Shown here piece by piece: positions 50,301 through 62,500 of a DNA stretch of 64,000 nt; the stretch's first letter is position 1; each line of letters starts with the position of its first letter. The notes beneath the pieces are model-generated. The model made no database searches. It saw only the letters and a program-made list of their open reading frames with translations, and was not told where the DNA came from. This DNA comes from Synanceia verrucosa (Eukaryota; Chordata; Actinopteri; Perciformes; Synanceiidae). The stretch spans positions 20,591,335 through 20,655,334 of the forward strand of contig CM056562.1 in assembly GCA_029721515.1 (NCBI GenBank), read 5' to 3'. The translations under genes were made by a program, and so were the position numbers.

Positions 50301-52046
50301 AATTTGAAGTTTAGTTCTGCAAATACGAGAAGATCTACTCACCTTTCTCAGGCTCTGCACTGTTTGCAGTCTGCATTTAAAACGACAAAGACACTTCTAT
50401 AAGTTCAGGGCAGTACATTGATGCTAAAGCTAAAATGTTTTGTTTTTTTTCCTGTGAAGCTTCTCTCACCTTTTTGGTCTTCTTTACAGATCTCTGCTTT
50501 TTGAGGTTTTCCTGTAATCAGACAAACCGAGTGTGTTCAGCCAGCATGTGCAGGTGCAGAAAAGGATCTCAAGCATTTTTAACATGCAGCGATCATAATT
50601 ACCTCATTCTGTTGTTGCTCCATTTTAGTGAGCAGGAATTTAGAGTAGATGTTGCTCTTCTGAAGCAAATGCTGCAGCCTCTTGAACCGCATGTCATGAG
50701 AATCCTTCTCCTGTGATTCCTGAGCCTTGTGGCAAAATAATAATATATTAATTACATTGATTTATACTAGTGCCAACACTGTACGGGTCTTTGCATCTAT
50801 ACAGACATTTTACCGAACTTCTACTCACAAAACAGTTAATGTTTAAGATGTCAAATGTTAGATAACTTACTAAATTACAGTTTTGATACTTAATGTTGTT
50901 GATGATTCAGTACCCAGTCACTAAATTAATTTAACAACACACCTTTTGCATCATCTCCTTTTCTTTCCTCTCCCCTTCCTCCCTCAGCTGCTTCTCTTCC
51001 TCCTCCATTTCCTTGGTGATGACCACTTCAGATGTCCCGTTCTCAGATTTTACACTGACATCTTCAAAAGATACAGAACAGTGATAGTCAAGCTGACTGC
51101 TGATGGATCCATACACACAATGTCCTCGTTATTTTTAGGAGCAGTTCTTTTGAAAGATTTTGCCAGGCAGCTAGTGGTGAGTAGAAGATGCATTAGTTTC
51201 TTCATTATCTCAACCTTATGACAGTAACACCACCTTAAAGATGGTGTTTATGGCTGCCAACTAAAATTAATTCTCACTGTGAATGAATTGATTAGGTGTT
51301 TGGACAATAAAATGTTAGAAAATAGAGAAACATCTTGCCAAAATGCAGAAGCTGACATCCTAAAATGTCTTGCTTTGTCCACAACTCAAATACATTCAGC
51401 TAACTGTCATAGAATAAAGAAACCAGAGAATATTCACTGAATATTTGCTGAAAAAAAAATATTAATTTCACTTTTCAGAAGTGCAGCTTATGTCTCATTC
51501 TTTGTCAAAATTTTGAGTTGAGAGACACATAATTAATTTCCTCACTGCAGTAACTGTATGACAGTATCATTAATTAAAGCTGGATTATTTTAAGAACCAC
51601 CACCAGTAATCCTGACCCCCTGGGGGCCACAGATCGGAGCTCTTTGTCACTGACCATCAGCTGCTCCAGTCTCCATGGCTGTGCCCAGTGGCTCCTCGGA
51701 TTCATCCGGTTTGGGGCACTGAGGAGACCCACTCCGGGTTTCTTCCTTCACGCTGTCAGCATGAAGAAAAGAGACACAAACAGAAAACAAGGGGTTAATT
51801 CTTCTGGTTGGTGGTTCCACAGGAAGCAGACCTGAACTCTAGAATCTACAACACATGGTGGTCACAACCACATCCATAGCGTAGACTCAGTATAGTCAAT
51901 GACTACATTCACTGCAATGATTAAATGTTTCTGAGCCACATTTACCTTCCTGACAACACGAGGAAAGTCTTAAGCTGACCCAACAACCGCTACAACGAAA
52001 CGAGAACAAGAACAATGAAAGCAAACTGTTCAACTTACCAGCTCAT
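41371..52046 (-). CDS. hells: Lymphoid-specific helicase HELLS (LSH/SMARCA6)
   Basis: HELLS is an SNF2-family ATPase needed for DNA methylation and silencing of repeats; with CDCA7 it remodels nucleosomes. Twenty-three coding exons give about 850 aa (human 838): 52039-52046, 51655-51752, 50943-51061, 50603-50719, 50470-50511, 50343-50370, 49806-49864, 49678-49719, 49351-49578, 48484-48666, 48238-48381, 47421-47617, 46998-47091, 46434-46595, 46083-46228, 45707-45851, 44823-44906, 44095-44214, 43862-43978, 43605-43764, 42566-42659, 42376-42458, 41371-41453. An acidic/basic coiled coil (KQLREEGERKEKEMMQK, then RLQHLLQKSNIYSKFLLTKM) comes first. ATPase motifs follow: I DEMGLGKT (260-267), II DEGH (366-369), III TGTPLQNN (394-401), IV LIFSQMT, V STRAGGLGINL (688-698), VI QDRCHRIGQ (720-728). 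The end KEKVGVFRVIEES matches the human tail. The first coding exon is only 8 bp. Exon 4 could start 9 bp earlier at an AAG. All key residues are present. Confidence 0.97.
41692..41735 (+). repeat. tRNA-Val-like pseudogene fragment
   Basis: GTTTCTGTAGTATAATGATT followed by ATCATGTTCGCCT matches the 5' half of a tRNA-Val (GTTTCCGTAGTGTAGTGGTT...), with several changes. The 3' half is not recognisable. It is a tRNA relic or SINE head inside the last HELLS intron. Confidence 0.55.
41848..42117. repeat. Possible hAT-like MITE in a HELLS intron
   Basis: CCTAGCCTGGCAAGCTAGAC on the left and CAGGTCGCCTGGATACGAGG on the right are loosely inverted (CCTGG...CCAGG). The interior contains GACCAATCAGAGC and a GCCAGCTGGTGCATT stretch, which look repeat-derived. 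No target duplication was found. Confidence 0.3.
42917..43372. repeat. Second copy of the module in the 35-kb hAT-like element
   Basis: From TTTAGGACCCTGGGGA through TTTGCCTTATGGTGTGTTCA, then the inverted TGAACGCACCATGAGTTGGA, to GAAGGGGACATGTCCCC, this copy follows 35057-35880 in order and orientation. About 370 bp of the middle of that copy are missing. The hAT-like CAGTGTTG termini and target duplication are absent here. It sits in a HELLS intron. Confidence 0.8.
45115..45205 (+). repeat. LINE-like 3' tail
   Basis: GAAATGTGCTATATAAATAA followed by ACCTGCCTTTATTAT resembles the ACTTTG...GCTATATAAATAAA ends of fish L2/CR1-type elements. It is intronic in HELLS. Confidence 0.5.
47690..47790. 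repeat. Fragment of an ATTGATTAAT-type dispersed repeat
   Basis: ATTGATTAATAAAAATGACT then AAGCAATTATCTCATTGAAA resembles the terminal part of the family seen at 51255 and 60843. It lies in a HELLS intron. Confidence 0.4.
47967..48070 (+). repeat. LINE 3'-tail fragment, copy 2
   Basis: GTTTATTTGTCCCACAGGTG, GGGAAATTTGCAACC and GTTACAGCAGCAAAGTGGAT match 30721-30825. It lies in a HELLS intron. Confidence 0.65.
51255..51480 (+). repeat. ATTGATTA-type dispersed repeat
   Basis: The order is GAATTGATTAGGTGTTTGGA, then GCTGACATCCTAAAATGTCT, then TTGTCCACAACTCAAATACA, then GTCATAGAATAAAGAAACCA. The same string in reverse complement appears at 60843-61025, and part of it at 59155-59216. It is a common interspersed sequence of fish genomes. 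It is in the HELLS intron between coding exons 2 and 3. Confidence 0.6.
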
Positions 52047-52830
52047 CGTTGTCAAAGGCCAAAATATATAACTAATATGGGGTAATTCAAGTTTTCGAGC
52101 TGTTTTTCCTCAACAAAATAGCAACTTGGCTCGAGTTACACAAACAGGTTATTCAACACTCATATAACTCTCTGACGTAGCTAGCTGCTAGTGGCCAGTA
52201 GTGTATTTCCGGGTGTGCAGGGCCGCAGAAACCACAATATATCCAAAAAATATTGCGTTATCTAACACGGTGCAAAAAGTTTAACATAAGACTACTAGTC
52301 CGACTCCACGTCCACTCCACTACTCTGCAGGGAGCGCAGCGTGTGTCCCGTACCATCGCAAAGCATCTAACTACACACGACGAATACACGTCCGGCCAAT
52401 GCCCTTCAAAATAAAACTCAGTACGCGAAAGTTACGCTTGAGAGCAGGCTTGAGAGGTAGCAATTATCTTTTATTTTCAAGGCAGCACTTCCGGTATTTT
52501 CTGTAGCAGCTCAGCTAACGTGACGCAGCCAGCTGTCCTATGATAGGCGGGGCTAAGCCATTTCGCGCCAGTTAAGATGAAACTACTTTTTGTACAATAG
52601 GGTGATGTTTGATTTGAGTGTAGATATTGCAGTATTTTAGAAGTGAATACGGACACCAGAATAAGTGTATTTCATTTCTATATAAAGTAAAACAAACGTA
52701 TATTTGTAAATTACAGAGTTTTTAATCGAGAGAAATCAATTTTACATTTCATTTCAACAGAGATACCCCTCTGGGAGGAAGAATGTGCCTCACCTAATCT
52801 GATATTTCCCGCGAATGCCGGTACCTACCT
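52047..52830 (-). promoter_or_regulatory. HELLS upstream region with two E2F-type sites
   Basis: Upstream of the HELLS ATG the sequence is CpG-richer. It contains TTTCGCGCC (52561-52569) and TTTCCCGC (52805-52812), both matching the E2F consensus TTTSSCGC. HELLS is a known E2F target in mammals. The transcription start is not visible, and the sites lie about 515 and 760 bp from the ATG, so the link is inferred. Confidence 0.5.
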
Positions 52831-54239
52831 GCTCAACCTGTATCCGTATTTTATTATATGGGATCAATGTCTACATATTAAACAGTGGTTTTGAAGTGTT
52901 TTTTTTTTTAATTTATTTATTTTCAGCCACTCTTTGTTTGCATTAATATTATTATACAGTTTTTTTTATATTTTTCAATTCATGTTTTTCGGTGTATGCA
53001 TTTAATCTTATTATCTTGTATAAATTGTTTTTAATACTTTTAGTGTATTTGTTTTGTGTAAAGAACTTTGTCACAATGAATTGCCTTGTTGCTGAAATGT
53101 GCTTTATAATAACTTTGCTGCTTTTAAACAGGATTACCAAGGAAGGGGGTTTTGTATTTGTAAGTGACAATTAGTTCACTGAAGTTTATGTTGTTGGTTT
53201 CGACATAATTTATCACAACATGTTTCACCATAGTATTGGCATGTAAATACATAAGATTTTGTTGCATAATATGCACTCTGTTTCTCCTCACGATGATCAA
53301 TGTATTGGAATTCTATTGATCAGACGTCAGGATATTCATCTGTTCAAGTGGTAGATCTGTTTAACTGGATTATAAATCCTCAGCCATTGAGGCCTCACTC
53401 TGTGCTCTGCTGCTGCTGTGTATTGTGCATGTAGCCAGCAGAGGTCAACAGAGGTCACAGATGAAATCTTCACTATGATGACACACTGTAAATTAAACAC
53501 AAAGAGGACTTACTGTTAGTTGTCACTGGGTTATCATCTCTGCACAGTGGACATTTGGACCCCATCTTTTGGAAACCTTTCTTTCAACACTCAAGTCTTT
53601 GCCCTCCATTTTTTTCTTCCCTTTCCCTCTTCTTTCTTTTCTTCCCTTCTTGTTCTTCTTCTCTTTAGGTGGTGTAGCTGTTGAAACAGTAGTTTCCAAT
53701 GAGATTAATAATGTATTCCAACTATCTGTTTTAAAGTGCTTCCCATATCCAGAGGGGATTTTATTAAGGTAATAAATTTGCCTTAAGGTTTATTTCTGCA
53801 GCACACCTTCGAGCCACATGAGGGAGCCTGAATGTTCATATTGTAGCTTATATGAAAGGCCAGCATACATTGATGAGAGGGGAAATAATGAGATCCTGTT
53901 AACTAAATGCAAGTTCTCTTTCATTGATAAAGTATTTCACGTGTTTATGTTGTCAGTAACATATGCATAAAAAGAAGCTGTATTTGTATGTAAAACATAT
54001 TTCTTCAAATCGTCTGTTTTAACCATTCAGGTAATATAAGGCAATGGGGAAATGACAGTAAAATGGTCAGAAATGTTCATTTGTGCACAGATTTTATGAT
54101 TACATCAGTTGGTCCATTTTGTTGATGTATGTTGTGTATTTGACTTTGACTTAGTTTTCATCTGATATATCATATCTAGGAGATTATATTTTCACCAGGG
54201 TTTGTTTATTTGTTTGTTTGTTTTGCAAAATAACTTACA

Positions 54240-54418
54240 AAAAGCCCCGAACAGTAATAGTCAAGCTGACTGCAAAACAAAACATAACCTCCTTGGCGAC
54301 GGGGGTAACTTTAAATAATAAAAAATAAAATTTAAATAATAATAAATAATAATAATAAAAAGTCGCCGCCACCGCCTTGGCGGAGGTCTGCTCTCTCTGA
54401 GTGCTTTTCTAGTTTATA
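54240..54418. repeat. Fish interspersed repeat with CCTTGGCGGAGGTCTGC motif
   Basis: AACAGTAATAGTCAAGCTGA begins the repeat, followed by AACCTCCTTGGCGACGG, an AATAAT-rich core, then CCTTGGCGGAGGTCTGCTCT and CTGAGTGCTTTTCTAGTT. The first block also occurs at 51076-51101 (GAACAGTGATAGTCAAGCTG). The motif is widespread in teleosts; the class is not evident. Confidence 0.6.
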
Positions 54419-54419
54419 T

Positions 54420-54510
54420 AGGTCCTCACTGTCATGTTGCACTATCCACCTAACTGCTGTAACATTACTTTTCCCTGTAGGCAGGACAAAGAAAAGGATA
54501 ATCTTATCTT
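54420..54510 (-). repeat. LINE 3'-tail fragment, copy 3 (reverse)
   Basis: ATGTTGCACTATCCACCTAA, CTGCTGTAACATTAC and AAAGGATAATCTTATCTT are the reverse complement of the tail at 30721-30825, with several changes. Confidence 0.6.
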
Positions 54511-55113
54511 AAACTTACTCATGATTTACAGATAAAGCCTACAGTGAATTGGGTCACAATGTTTATGGTCATTTTTAATGAGGGTCTTATAAATCATAAT
54601 CCTGCCTCAGACTTTGTTTAGCAAGGACTATCTGCTCTTGACAAACATGCTTTTCAGCATAAATCAGACTTCCCATTTGACTAAATGTACGTTGCAAATA
54701 ATTGTTGTAATCATCACCGGTTTCACTTCCACCAGTGTTTTCTCTGTGGACAGTCGTGTAAAGCCACACTTTTCAAAGCTTTCCGTGAAGTCTGGTCAGT
54801 GTGTTTCTCCCTGTTGACAAGTTCCGTGCAACATTCAACATGTGACGTTTTAGAGAAGTGCTGGCTCAGATGCTTCCTATCTGCTCCAGTGACTCAGGCT
54901 GCTCTTTCAGCCAGTTATGACTTGTGATCAGCAGAAACTGGGCCACACTTTTTTCCAGTTCAGGATTGAGGTTAAGTAGCTAATGAGTAAGTTCACATAC
55001 ACACATGTATAGCCATTGTGACACTTCATAGACAGCTGTACAATAGAGCACTGTTCTAACACGATTATTCAAACACAAGTCCCAGAGTTCCTTTCAAACT
55101 GGATTCAGTCGCC

Positions 55114-55119
55114 TTTATT
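55114..55119 (-). terminator. Candidate poly(A) signal of RAB1
   Basis: TTTATT on the plus strand is AATAAA on the minus strand, about 1050 bases past the RAB1 stop. Another lies at 55319-55324. RAB1 genes usually have long 3' UTRs, so either is plausible. Confidence 0.35.
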
Positions 55120-55456
55120 ATGAAAACAAGAGAACATTGTATTTCTTATATATGCAATTCTGTTCTGAGATTACACAGCCGTTTGCAAACAGACCCTATG
55201 TAACTGGCAGTAGATATGCCAAATGAGTGTAGAATAAATAATTCAAACAGGTTTTCTACACACCTCACCAAGAATCGCAAACAGGTCCTCCCGTTTTATA
55301 CAGTCTGGTAGTACAATATTTATTTTCAGTTCAAGTGTTACATGTTGAGCAAGAAACGTACAGTTGTCTTCAGCCACAAACATAATGCAGAGATAACGAG
55401 TCAAGACTAGCCTGATAACATACTAAACACTATAGAACTGGCAAATTGGTTGGACA

Positions 55457-55459
55457 TAT

Positions 55460-55516
<57 letters not shown>
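55457..55516. repeat. (CA)n(TA)n microsatellite
   Basis: About 12 bases of CA are followed by about 44 of AT. It lies in the probable 3' UTR or flank of the RAB1 gene. Confidence 0.95.
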
Positions 55517-55518
<2 letters not shown>

Positions 55519-56172
55519 CTGTTGCACTAGACTTTAGATGCTAGACAGTGAGACACTGCTGTGCAGAGGTTGGTGAGAAAAATAATAAAAACAAAGTCTT
55601 CAAATGGGGACAGACTGATAGACACATGCTGATACAAACAGAAACATAATCACTGAAGCATAAGAGAGACAACAGAAAAAGAGAGGTCCATACAGACAGA
55701 AACCTTAATGAAACTGATTCATTGACCAACCCGCTGTAGGAATGCAGAGAAACAGACACATCCTCACTCACACACAAACACACATTGTTCTCATGAACCT
55801 GCATTCAGAGGACCAAATAAAAGAGTAGTCTCTGAGAGGTCTGAGATGATGATGATGATGAGGAGGGGGGTCGTCATCAGGGGCAGGTGGAATGATCACC
55901 TATCTGTAGAATTAGTCATCAATAACAGGACATTATGACGAAAGGGATGCTTTGTTTTTGGTAGTGCGGCTATACTATGTACAGTACAAATACAGGCAAC
56001 TTCATCTTGTTCTCACACGGACATGTCAACCATGTCGTCCCTGTCCTGTCTACGTGTGGCGGGGCTTTGCTGGGACACAGTGGCGTTTGAGGGGGGTGGC
56101 GGGCGGCCAGGATGACAGGCCTGCAGAGTAATAGGGTGAAGGGGCAGGGCCAAAGTAGAAGTGGTTTCTCTC

Positions 56173-59100
56173 TCAGCAGCATCCTCCTGATGAAGGCTTG
56201 ACAGTAGTGCCAGGGGTCAGCTTCACGTTGGGCTTCTCCCCTCCTCCGGCTGTGGCCCCGGGGCCCATCCTCTTCTTGATTTCAGCAGCCATAGTCATGA
56301 AGGCCTGCTCAACATTGGTGGCGTTCTTGGCACTGGTTTCCAAAAAGGGGATACCCAAAGAGTCTGCAAACTCCTGGACGCAATGGAAGAAAGCAGACGG
56401 GACGTGAGCCATATTTTCAAGGTTTTATGATTTTTATTTTATGAGCGAAAAGGAAAAAAAATCTCATTACAGGGATGAGGAAGAGCTGGCACACAATAAA
56501 GATGTCATGTCTGTGGTTGGGGCCATTTAGGCTTTGTCAACACAATGTAGGACAAAGTGAAGCTAAATGTGAACCCTGCCAGGTGTGTGTGATGGCAGTG
56601 TAGGTGTGTGATATATCTGCAGCTCAGGACACACAGTGTCATACAAGATACGGTTTGTTTAGCAGCAGCAAGGTTACAGCTTCTATCCTGTGCTTCCTCA
56701 CCACAGCCTCTCCATTACTAAAAAGACCCAACTGATGGAATGAAACAACAGCCACAAGATGTGACTATGGCACTTACATTTCATCTTCAAACAGCAAATA
56801 TTTTAAAGTGCTTGTAATTACTCAATATGTTAGAGGTGCTAAATTCCAGATTCACTGACGAATGGCTTCTAATTTGGCTCGTAGATAACAATGCTAACAA
56901 TTTTTCCATATTGCAGTGACATAGGGACAACCTGGCTGTAACTCTGAGTCATACTGACCAGGCTTGTTTTAAGGAGGCTTTAAGGGAAACCCCTTTTGGG
57001 CTAACATAAATAAGACACCTTTTATAATATTCTACATGTCATACTAATTTGAAGACAAAGGCAGTATACAGTACAGAAAATTATTCATAACAAAACCAAA
57101 ATTCCGCCCTAAGACAGCTGGGATAGGCTCCAGCACCCCCCACGACCCTATGTGACGATAAGCGGTAGAAAATAAACCAAAATGAATCATAAAAACACAT
57201 ACAACAGCTTCTGTGTGTGAGAGTCAACACTCAGGTGCCTTACCTTTGCTGTTGTGTAATCCACCACCTTCTTTGTCGTCAGGTCACACTTGTTCCCAAC
57301 CAATAGCTTGTTGACATTTTCACTAGCATAGCGGTCAATCTCCTGAAGCCACTGTTTGACATTGTTGAAGGACTCCTGAGATAGGGAACAGGTAAACATT
57401 AGCACTGGACAGCATTCACAGAGACACATTTAATAGGTTTTATGAACTTTTTTTTGTGATGGAAGACAGTTTGAAACATTGCAAGGACTGAACACAATAC
57501 AAGACTGCACATTACAGCTTGTGAACTTTGAGAACTACACAGAAGGATGGCTGGATCCATTCAAAGGAGTTTGGGCAAACTTCCAACTTTATTATTTGAA
57601 GAGCAGTGTGGCCTGCTTGCTCTAAATGAACATACAGAGGATGGTGTAGCTGCAGCAAAGACTCACAGCTGCTCAGAACTACTAGAGCTGTCTGTTCTGT
57701 ATTTATTACAAGGTACAGGTCTCACCATCAATGCGTCCAGAAATCCTATTTTTTCCACAAATATGCACTGTGAACAATAAATCTGTGCTGAAATCATCAG
57801 GAGGAGGGTTAGTTAACATTACTGTGCTGCCTACTGGCTGCTATCAGCTAATGTCACCTAGCTCTGGTTTTCAGGATCTACTCAATGACAAATGAAACTT
57901 GAGCAAAGGTAAATTCTAATGTTATCATTGTGTGTTTAATTCTTGTAAAGTGTAGTTTTGGTGACAAACATGAATAAATCCAGTTGTTTGAAGATGTGTT
58001 CACACCAACATGAAATAGATAATAGACAGGGAATTATGATCTAGTACGAAAACGTAATACAGGAGCATTTGTTGAAATACATGGGATTGTTTTATCATGG
58101 TATCAAACTGGCATCAAGAATCGTTTACTAGTAATTATGTGACTGCTACTGCTACTTTTTGGTATTGTGTTATACCTATGTAATTTTGCCTAAACTGAAT
58201 CACAACATGGTTTCAAGGAGAAAGCCCATCTGAGCTACCACAAACCTGCATGTATGGACCATATACTGTAGAGAAGAAGCATGAAAACATATTTACGACG
58301 CATCATGTGCTATCATTCTTGTGAAAACATGGAGCCCATCCTTACAAACAGACATATTCCTGGCTAAATATAGACCTGACATCACACCTCAATGTTTCTA
58401 GTGTAGCAACAACAGACCTTGACAGCACACAATGTTTCAGAGATATAAAGCTTTTTTTCATGTTTGCCACTGACTCAGATAGATAAGGTTTTGGAAAACT
58501 TCCATTTAGACAAGCATTCAAAACAATGCATGAAGTGAGAAATCCATTGAGGAACAGAGACATATTTCTCCTCATGACAGACCAGAGAGCTGAGTAAAGT
58601 GAACATTAGCTTCTTTCTCAAATGGAAAGATTTGCTTGTTCTTTTGCACTCCTTAATACCATAATTCCTCTGATACATACACAACACCACCAGGCCTTTC
58701 ACACAGAGCAGCTCGGCAGTATAACAGCCCAACATTCAAAACATGTCATCGAACAGGGCTCCTGAGGAACCCCCAGCAAAATGAGGAACAGCTCATCTAT
58801 TTTAATTTCAGTTCATTAGAAACCAGTCAATAAGATTCTGCCTCGTCATTTTGGTGGGTGTATGATAAGAAGTTAACATTGTCCTTTTGAGGCAAAATGT
58901 CATCATGTGTACTAAGGAATAGTTTTAATAGGTATGAAATGGTGTGTCCTTGTACTGACCTGGTCTGTAACATCGTACACGACAATGATACCATGAGCAC
59001 CTCTGTAATAGCTGGATGTTATTGTACGAAATCTCTCCTGACCCGCTGTATCCCACTGTCAAAGAAAAAACATGAAAATAAAGTTGATGACTGTTTTTGA

Positions 59101-59212
59101 AGACAAAGACGACAAATGTCAGAAAATATCAGAAAATTAAAAAACAAAATTCAGTTATGTTTCCCAAAGCCCAAGATGACATCCTAAAATGATGCATTTT
59201 GTCCACAACACA

Positions 59213-59255
<43 letters not shown>

Positions 59256-59488
59256 TATATATAAGCTGCTGGTATGACTTCAGTAGGAACTTAGGACAGA
59301 GTGACACATGAAAGTGAAGCAGCGGGTTACTTACAATCTGAAGTTTAATGGTCTTTCCATCTAGTTCTATGGTTCGTATTTTGAAGTCCACACCAATAGT
59401 GCTAATGTAACTTTCTGTGTATGTGTCATCCTGGAGAAAGAAACAGTCGGTTAGTTGGCTCATACATCCTGTTCACTTCCTGTTTCAC

Positions 59489-59553
<65 letters not shown>

Positions 59554-62500
59554 AACACCAACAGCCACGACTAGCACTACTGTGAAGCAGCAGAGGTGTT
59601 GGGCCATTTAAATACAAATGAACGAATGAGTTACGGGCAGGTTAACTGCAGCAGTTTGCCTCACATCCTGTTTTGTATAACTTTCTTATCGGGTTAATGA
59701 GAAACCCAGTTAAGGTGGCTATAATACACTGTTGTACAACTGACTGCAGATTTAACAGTCATACATGAAATTACTGTGTAGTTAAAACTTTAAATACTCC
59801 AAGAATAAGATGGAGTTAATATGAAAAAGCCACTATGGGGAAACTTACTGCAAATCGGAGAAGAAGGCAAGACTTTCCGACACCAGAGTCACCAATCAGA
59901 AGCAGCTTGAATAAATAGTCACTGTGGGGGAAAAGAGGAAAAAAAAAACATTAGTTTAAGGATATTCAGAGATCGTTAACCAAGTGATTGAGTGATAGAT
60001 TACCCTGAGCAGCCTCCACACTAACTTTTTACACTACAACTGGATATTATAGGAGCACCAGCAAACAATTAAGAAGCACCACTTATTCAACATGCTACGC
60101 ACACTTTCACAGTATTTCCACCTTAAATGAATTACTGATAAATGCTTTGTTTATAGACAATTTACAGTACTAACAACAACAATGTGAAATAGTGTTTTTA
60201 AAAAAAACGTAGACACCAAATCATTAATAGTGTGGTTGAGTCTTAAAGGCCACTCCAAAGGTACTACAAAATAAAAGATGCATTTCAATACAAATTATGA
60301 ACCAATATTCAGACATCTTGCTTTCTGTCTGTAAAACTGGGGTTGCACAAGTCAACCAAACTGATCAAATCATGAGCACAAAACCTGCTAAAGGAACCAT
60401 ATCCACCATTACCAATAGAAGGACATCATACTGACAACTGTCACTTAAATTCAACAGAAGTACATGTAAAAATCAACAGTTATTCTGGAGCCTTGCTGTC
60501 AGAAAACATTTTGCAATCAGTGCATCTCTACAGCTCATTCATAACAGTGATTGGTCTGTTCGTTTCAGTCAAAAGCAAATATGCTCATCAGCATTTCGTG
60601 TCATGACATCACATGTCTGGCTGAAATGTCTGCATTTTACAAAGAAAGGAAACTTTCGGGACAATGAACAGTGCTGAGCTCAGGCACATTTTCAGAAGGA
60701 AGTGCAGGAAGACATCTGATCATGTGATTGATATGAAGCCAGCTGAAAGGACCAGAGGAAACACAGTGGAAGTATTACTATACTATTAAATAAGGAATTG
60801 GATTTTCACAACAGCAGCCTAGTTCCAGTTTTGGCTACTTGGCCAGACCTCTTCGATGACAGTAAACTGAATATCTTTGAGCTGTGGACAAATCAATTTG
60901 AGAACATCATGTTGGACTTCGGGAAACACTGACTGACATTCTTCACCATTATCTGACATTTAATAAACCAAACACCTAATAAATTAATTAAGAATCTAAT
61001 CACCAGATTAATAATCTTTACATGCAGCCCTACTAAACACCACAATTGTATACAGTATTTATGAAGACAGCAAGGATGCAATTGATTCTGACACTATCAA
61101 TGAATGGATTTCCTATAATGTTACTGCTGTTAAAATGAAAATTATAGAGCTTTGACTAGTTTTTCAAAAAGGAGGTGAGTCAACAAGAGACCATAATCTT
61201 GTTAATCACTGTTTTAAACAAGAGTATTTAACTTATGAGGATTATGTTTTCTACTGTGTAATGAGGCTGTCAGATGCTCAACTTCCATTCTCAAAGACCA
61301 TTGTAGGTCAACTTGTAGGGTAGGGCTACTATTACATTAAGATTTTCCAGCCCTTTAACATTGTCATGCAACAAGGCAGGTCTGGGCAGTCCACAACAAA
61401 CATACAAGTCTAAACTACATCCTGCATCATTTACAATGACACCATTCAAGCTAACATTGCTACTTAACTCAACAAAACGTGTTTCTCTCACCTGAAAACC
61501 CGCTCATTTTATTTACCATCACTCGTCTAACTAGGGCTGAATGGTTACTCACGTTCAAACTGACATCTCAAAGTCATAGCACACTTCGAAATGGTAAAAG
61601 CTGCAATTAAAAGAAACATTTTACTGCAATCTTACAAACTACAGGGGTGGAAACACAATTGGTGCCATGTGACATATGTGAAGAGGGTACAGAGAAGAAG
61701 AAAATGCATTGACGCTACAGTGTGAAAATGGCCAACGCCGTGTCTAAGTGCAATCCACATGTCCACATATTATTATTACAAGAGTGGCATGGTCCCTTTG
61801 AGGAAAAGTTCAATGTGACCACAGTGTGGAAACTCAATGGTTAACAGCATGTTTATAACAAATACTTTAGATTGGTAGAGCAATAGTTTGTGTGATTTGT
61901 TACTGACTAGATATCAATAAGATTCCTTTAATTTAGTCATAGTCAGGTGTACAGATTTCTTCTTTTTGCTATTTGTGCTGTTTAGCTTAAGTAAATAATT
62001 ACTGCAAGTGATTGGAGATCAATATTCTTATATAATAATGTTCACCAGGTCTGATGTCTTGCGTGCTTTGTTTGTTTTTTTTTTCAGATTTTTTTTTTTA
62101 AAAAAGAAGCTAAACATTATATAACTTATTATATTTTATGACATGATTACAAGCCATTAAGTTATATTTTTTGCAGTTTAACAGCTATCTGATTTCATCA
62201 CAACACACAGGCCCTGTTTCACTGTAAGCAATTTTGAGTTGGTCATCCTACTGAATGACTTACTGCTTGTTAATGGTGAATAATGTGGAAGAAGACTAAA
62301 TCAAAGTACTTCACCATGTTGTTAAGCCCAAGTCACATCCATCTCAACAGCAACTGCTTGTCATTTCTACCAGACGTGTTACTCAATATAATGAACTCTG
62401 AACTGTAATGTGGGTTAAAAATGCTTCCTTTTTATTTTGACAATGACTCTCGTTCAGTGGGAAGATCTTGAACCTAGCCTAGGAGTATCTTGTCCATATC

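Larger units (their letters stand above)
52831..55113. other. Spacer between HELLS promoter and RAB1 3' end
   Basis: The spacer is AT-rich, with a T-rich tract at 53595-53670, a LINE-like AAGAACTTTGTCACAATGAATTG piece near 53060, and the two repeats listed at 54240-54510. No gene was recognised. Confidence 0.5.

Noticed and set aside
59417..59611. Open frame rich in Thr-His
   Set aside because: It is the translation of the (CA)n microsatellite.
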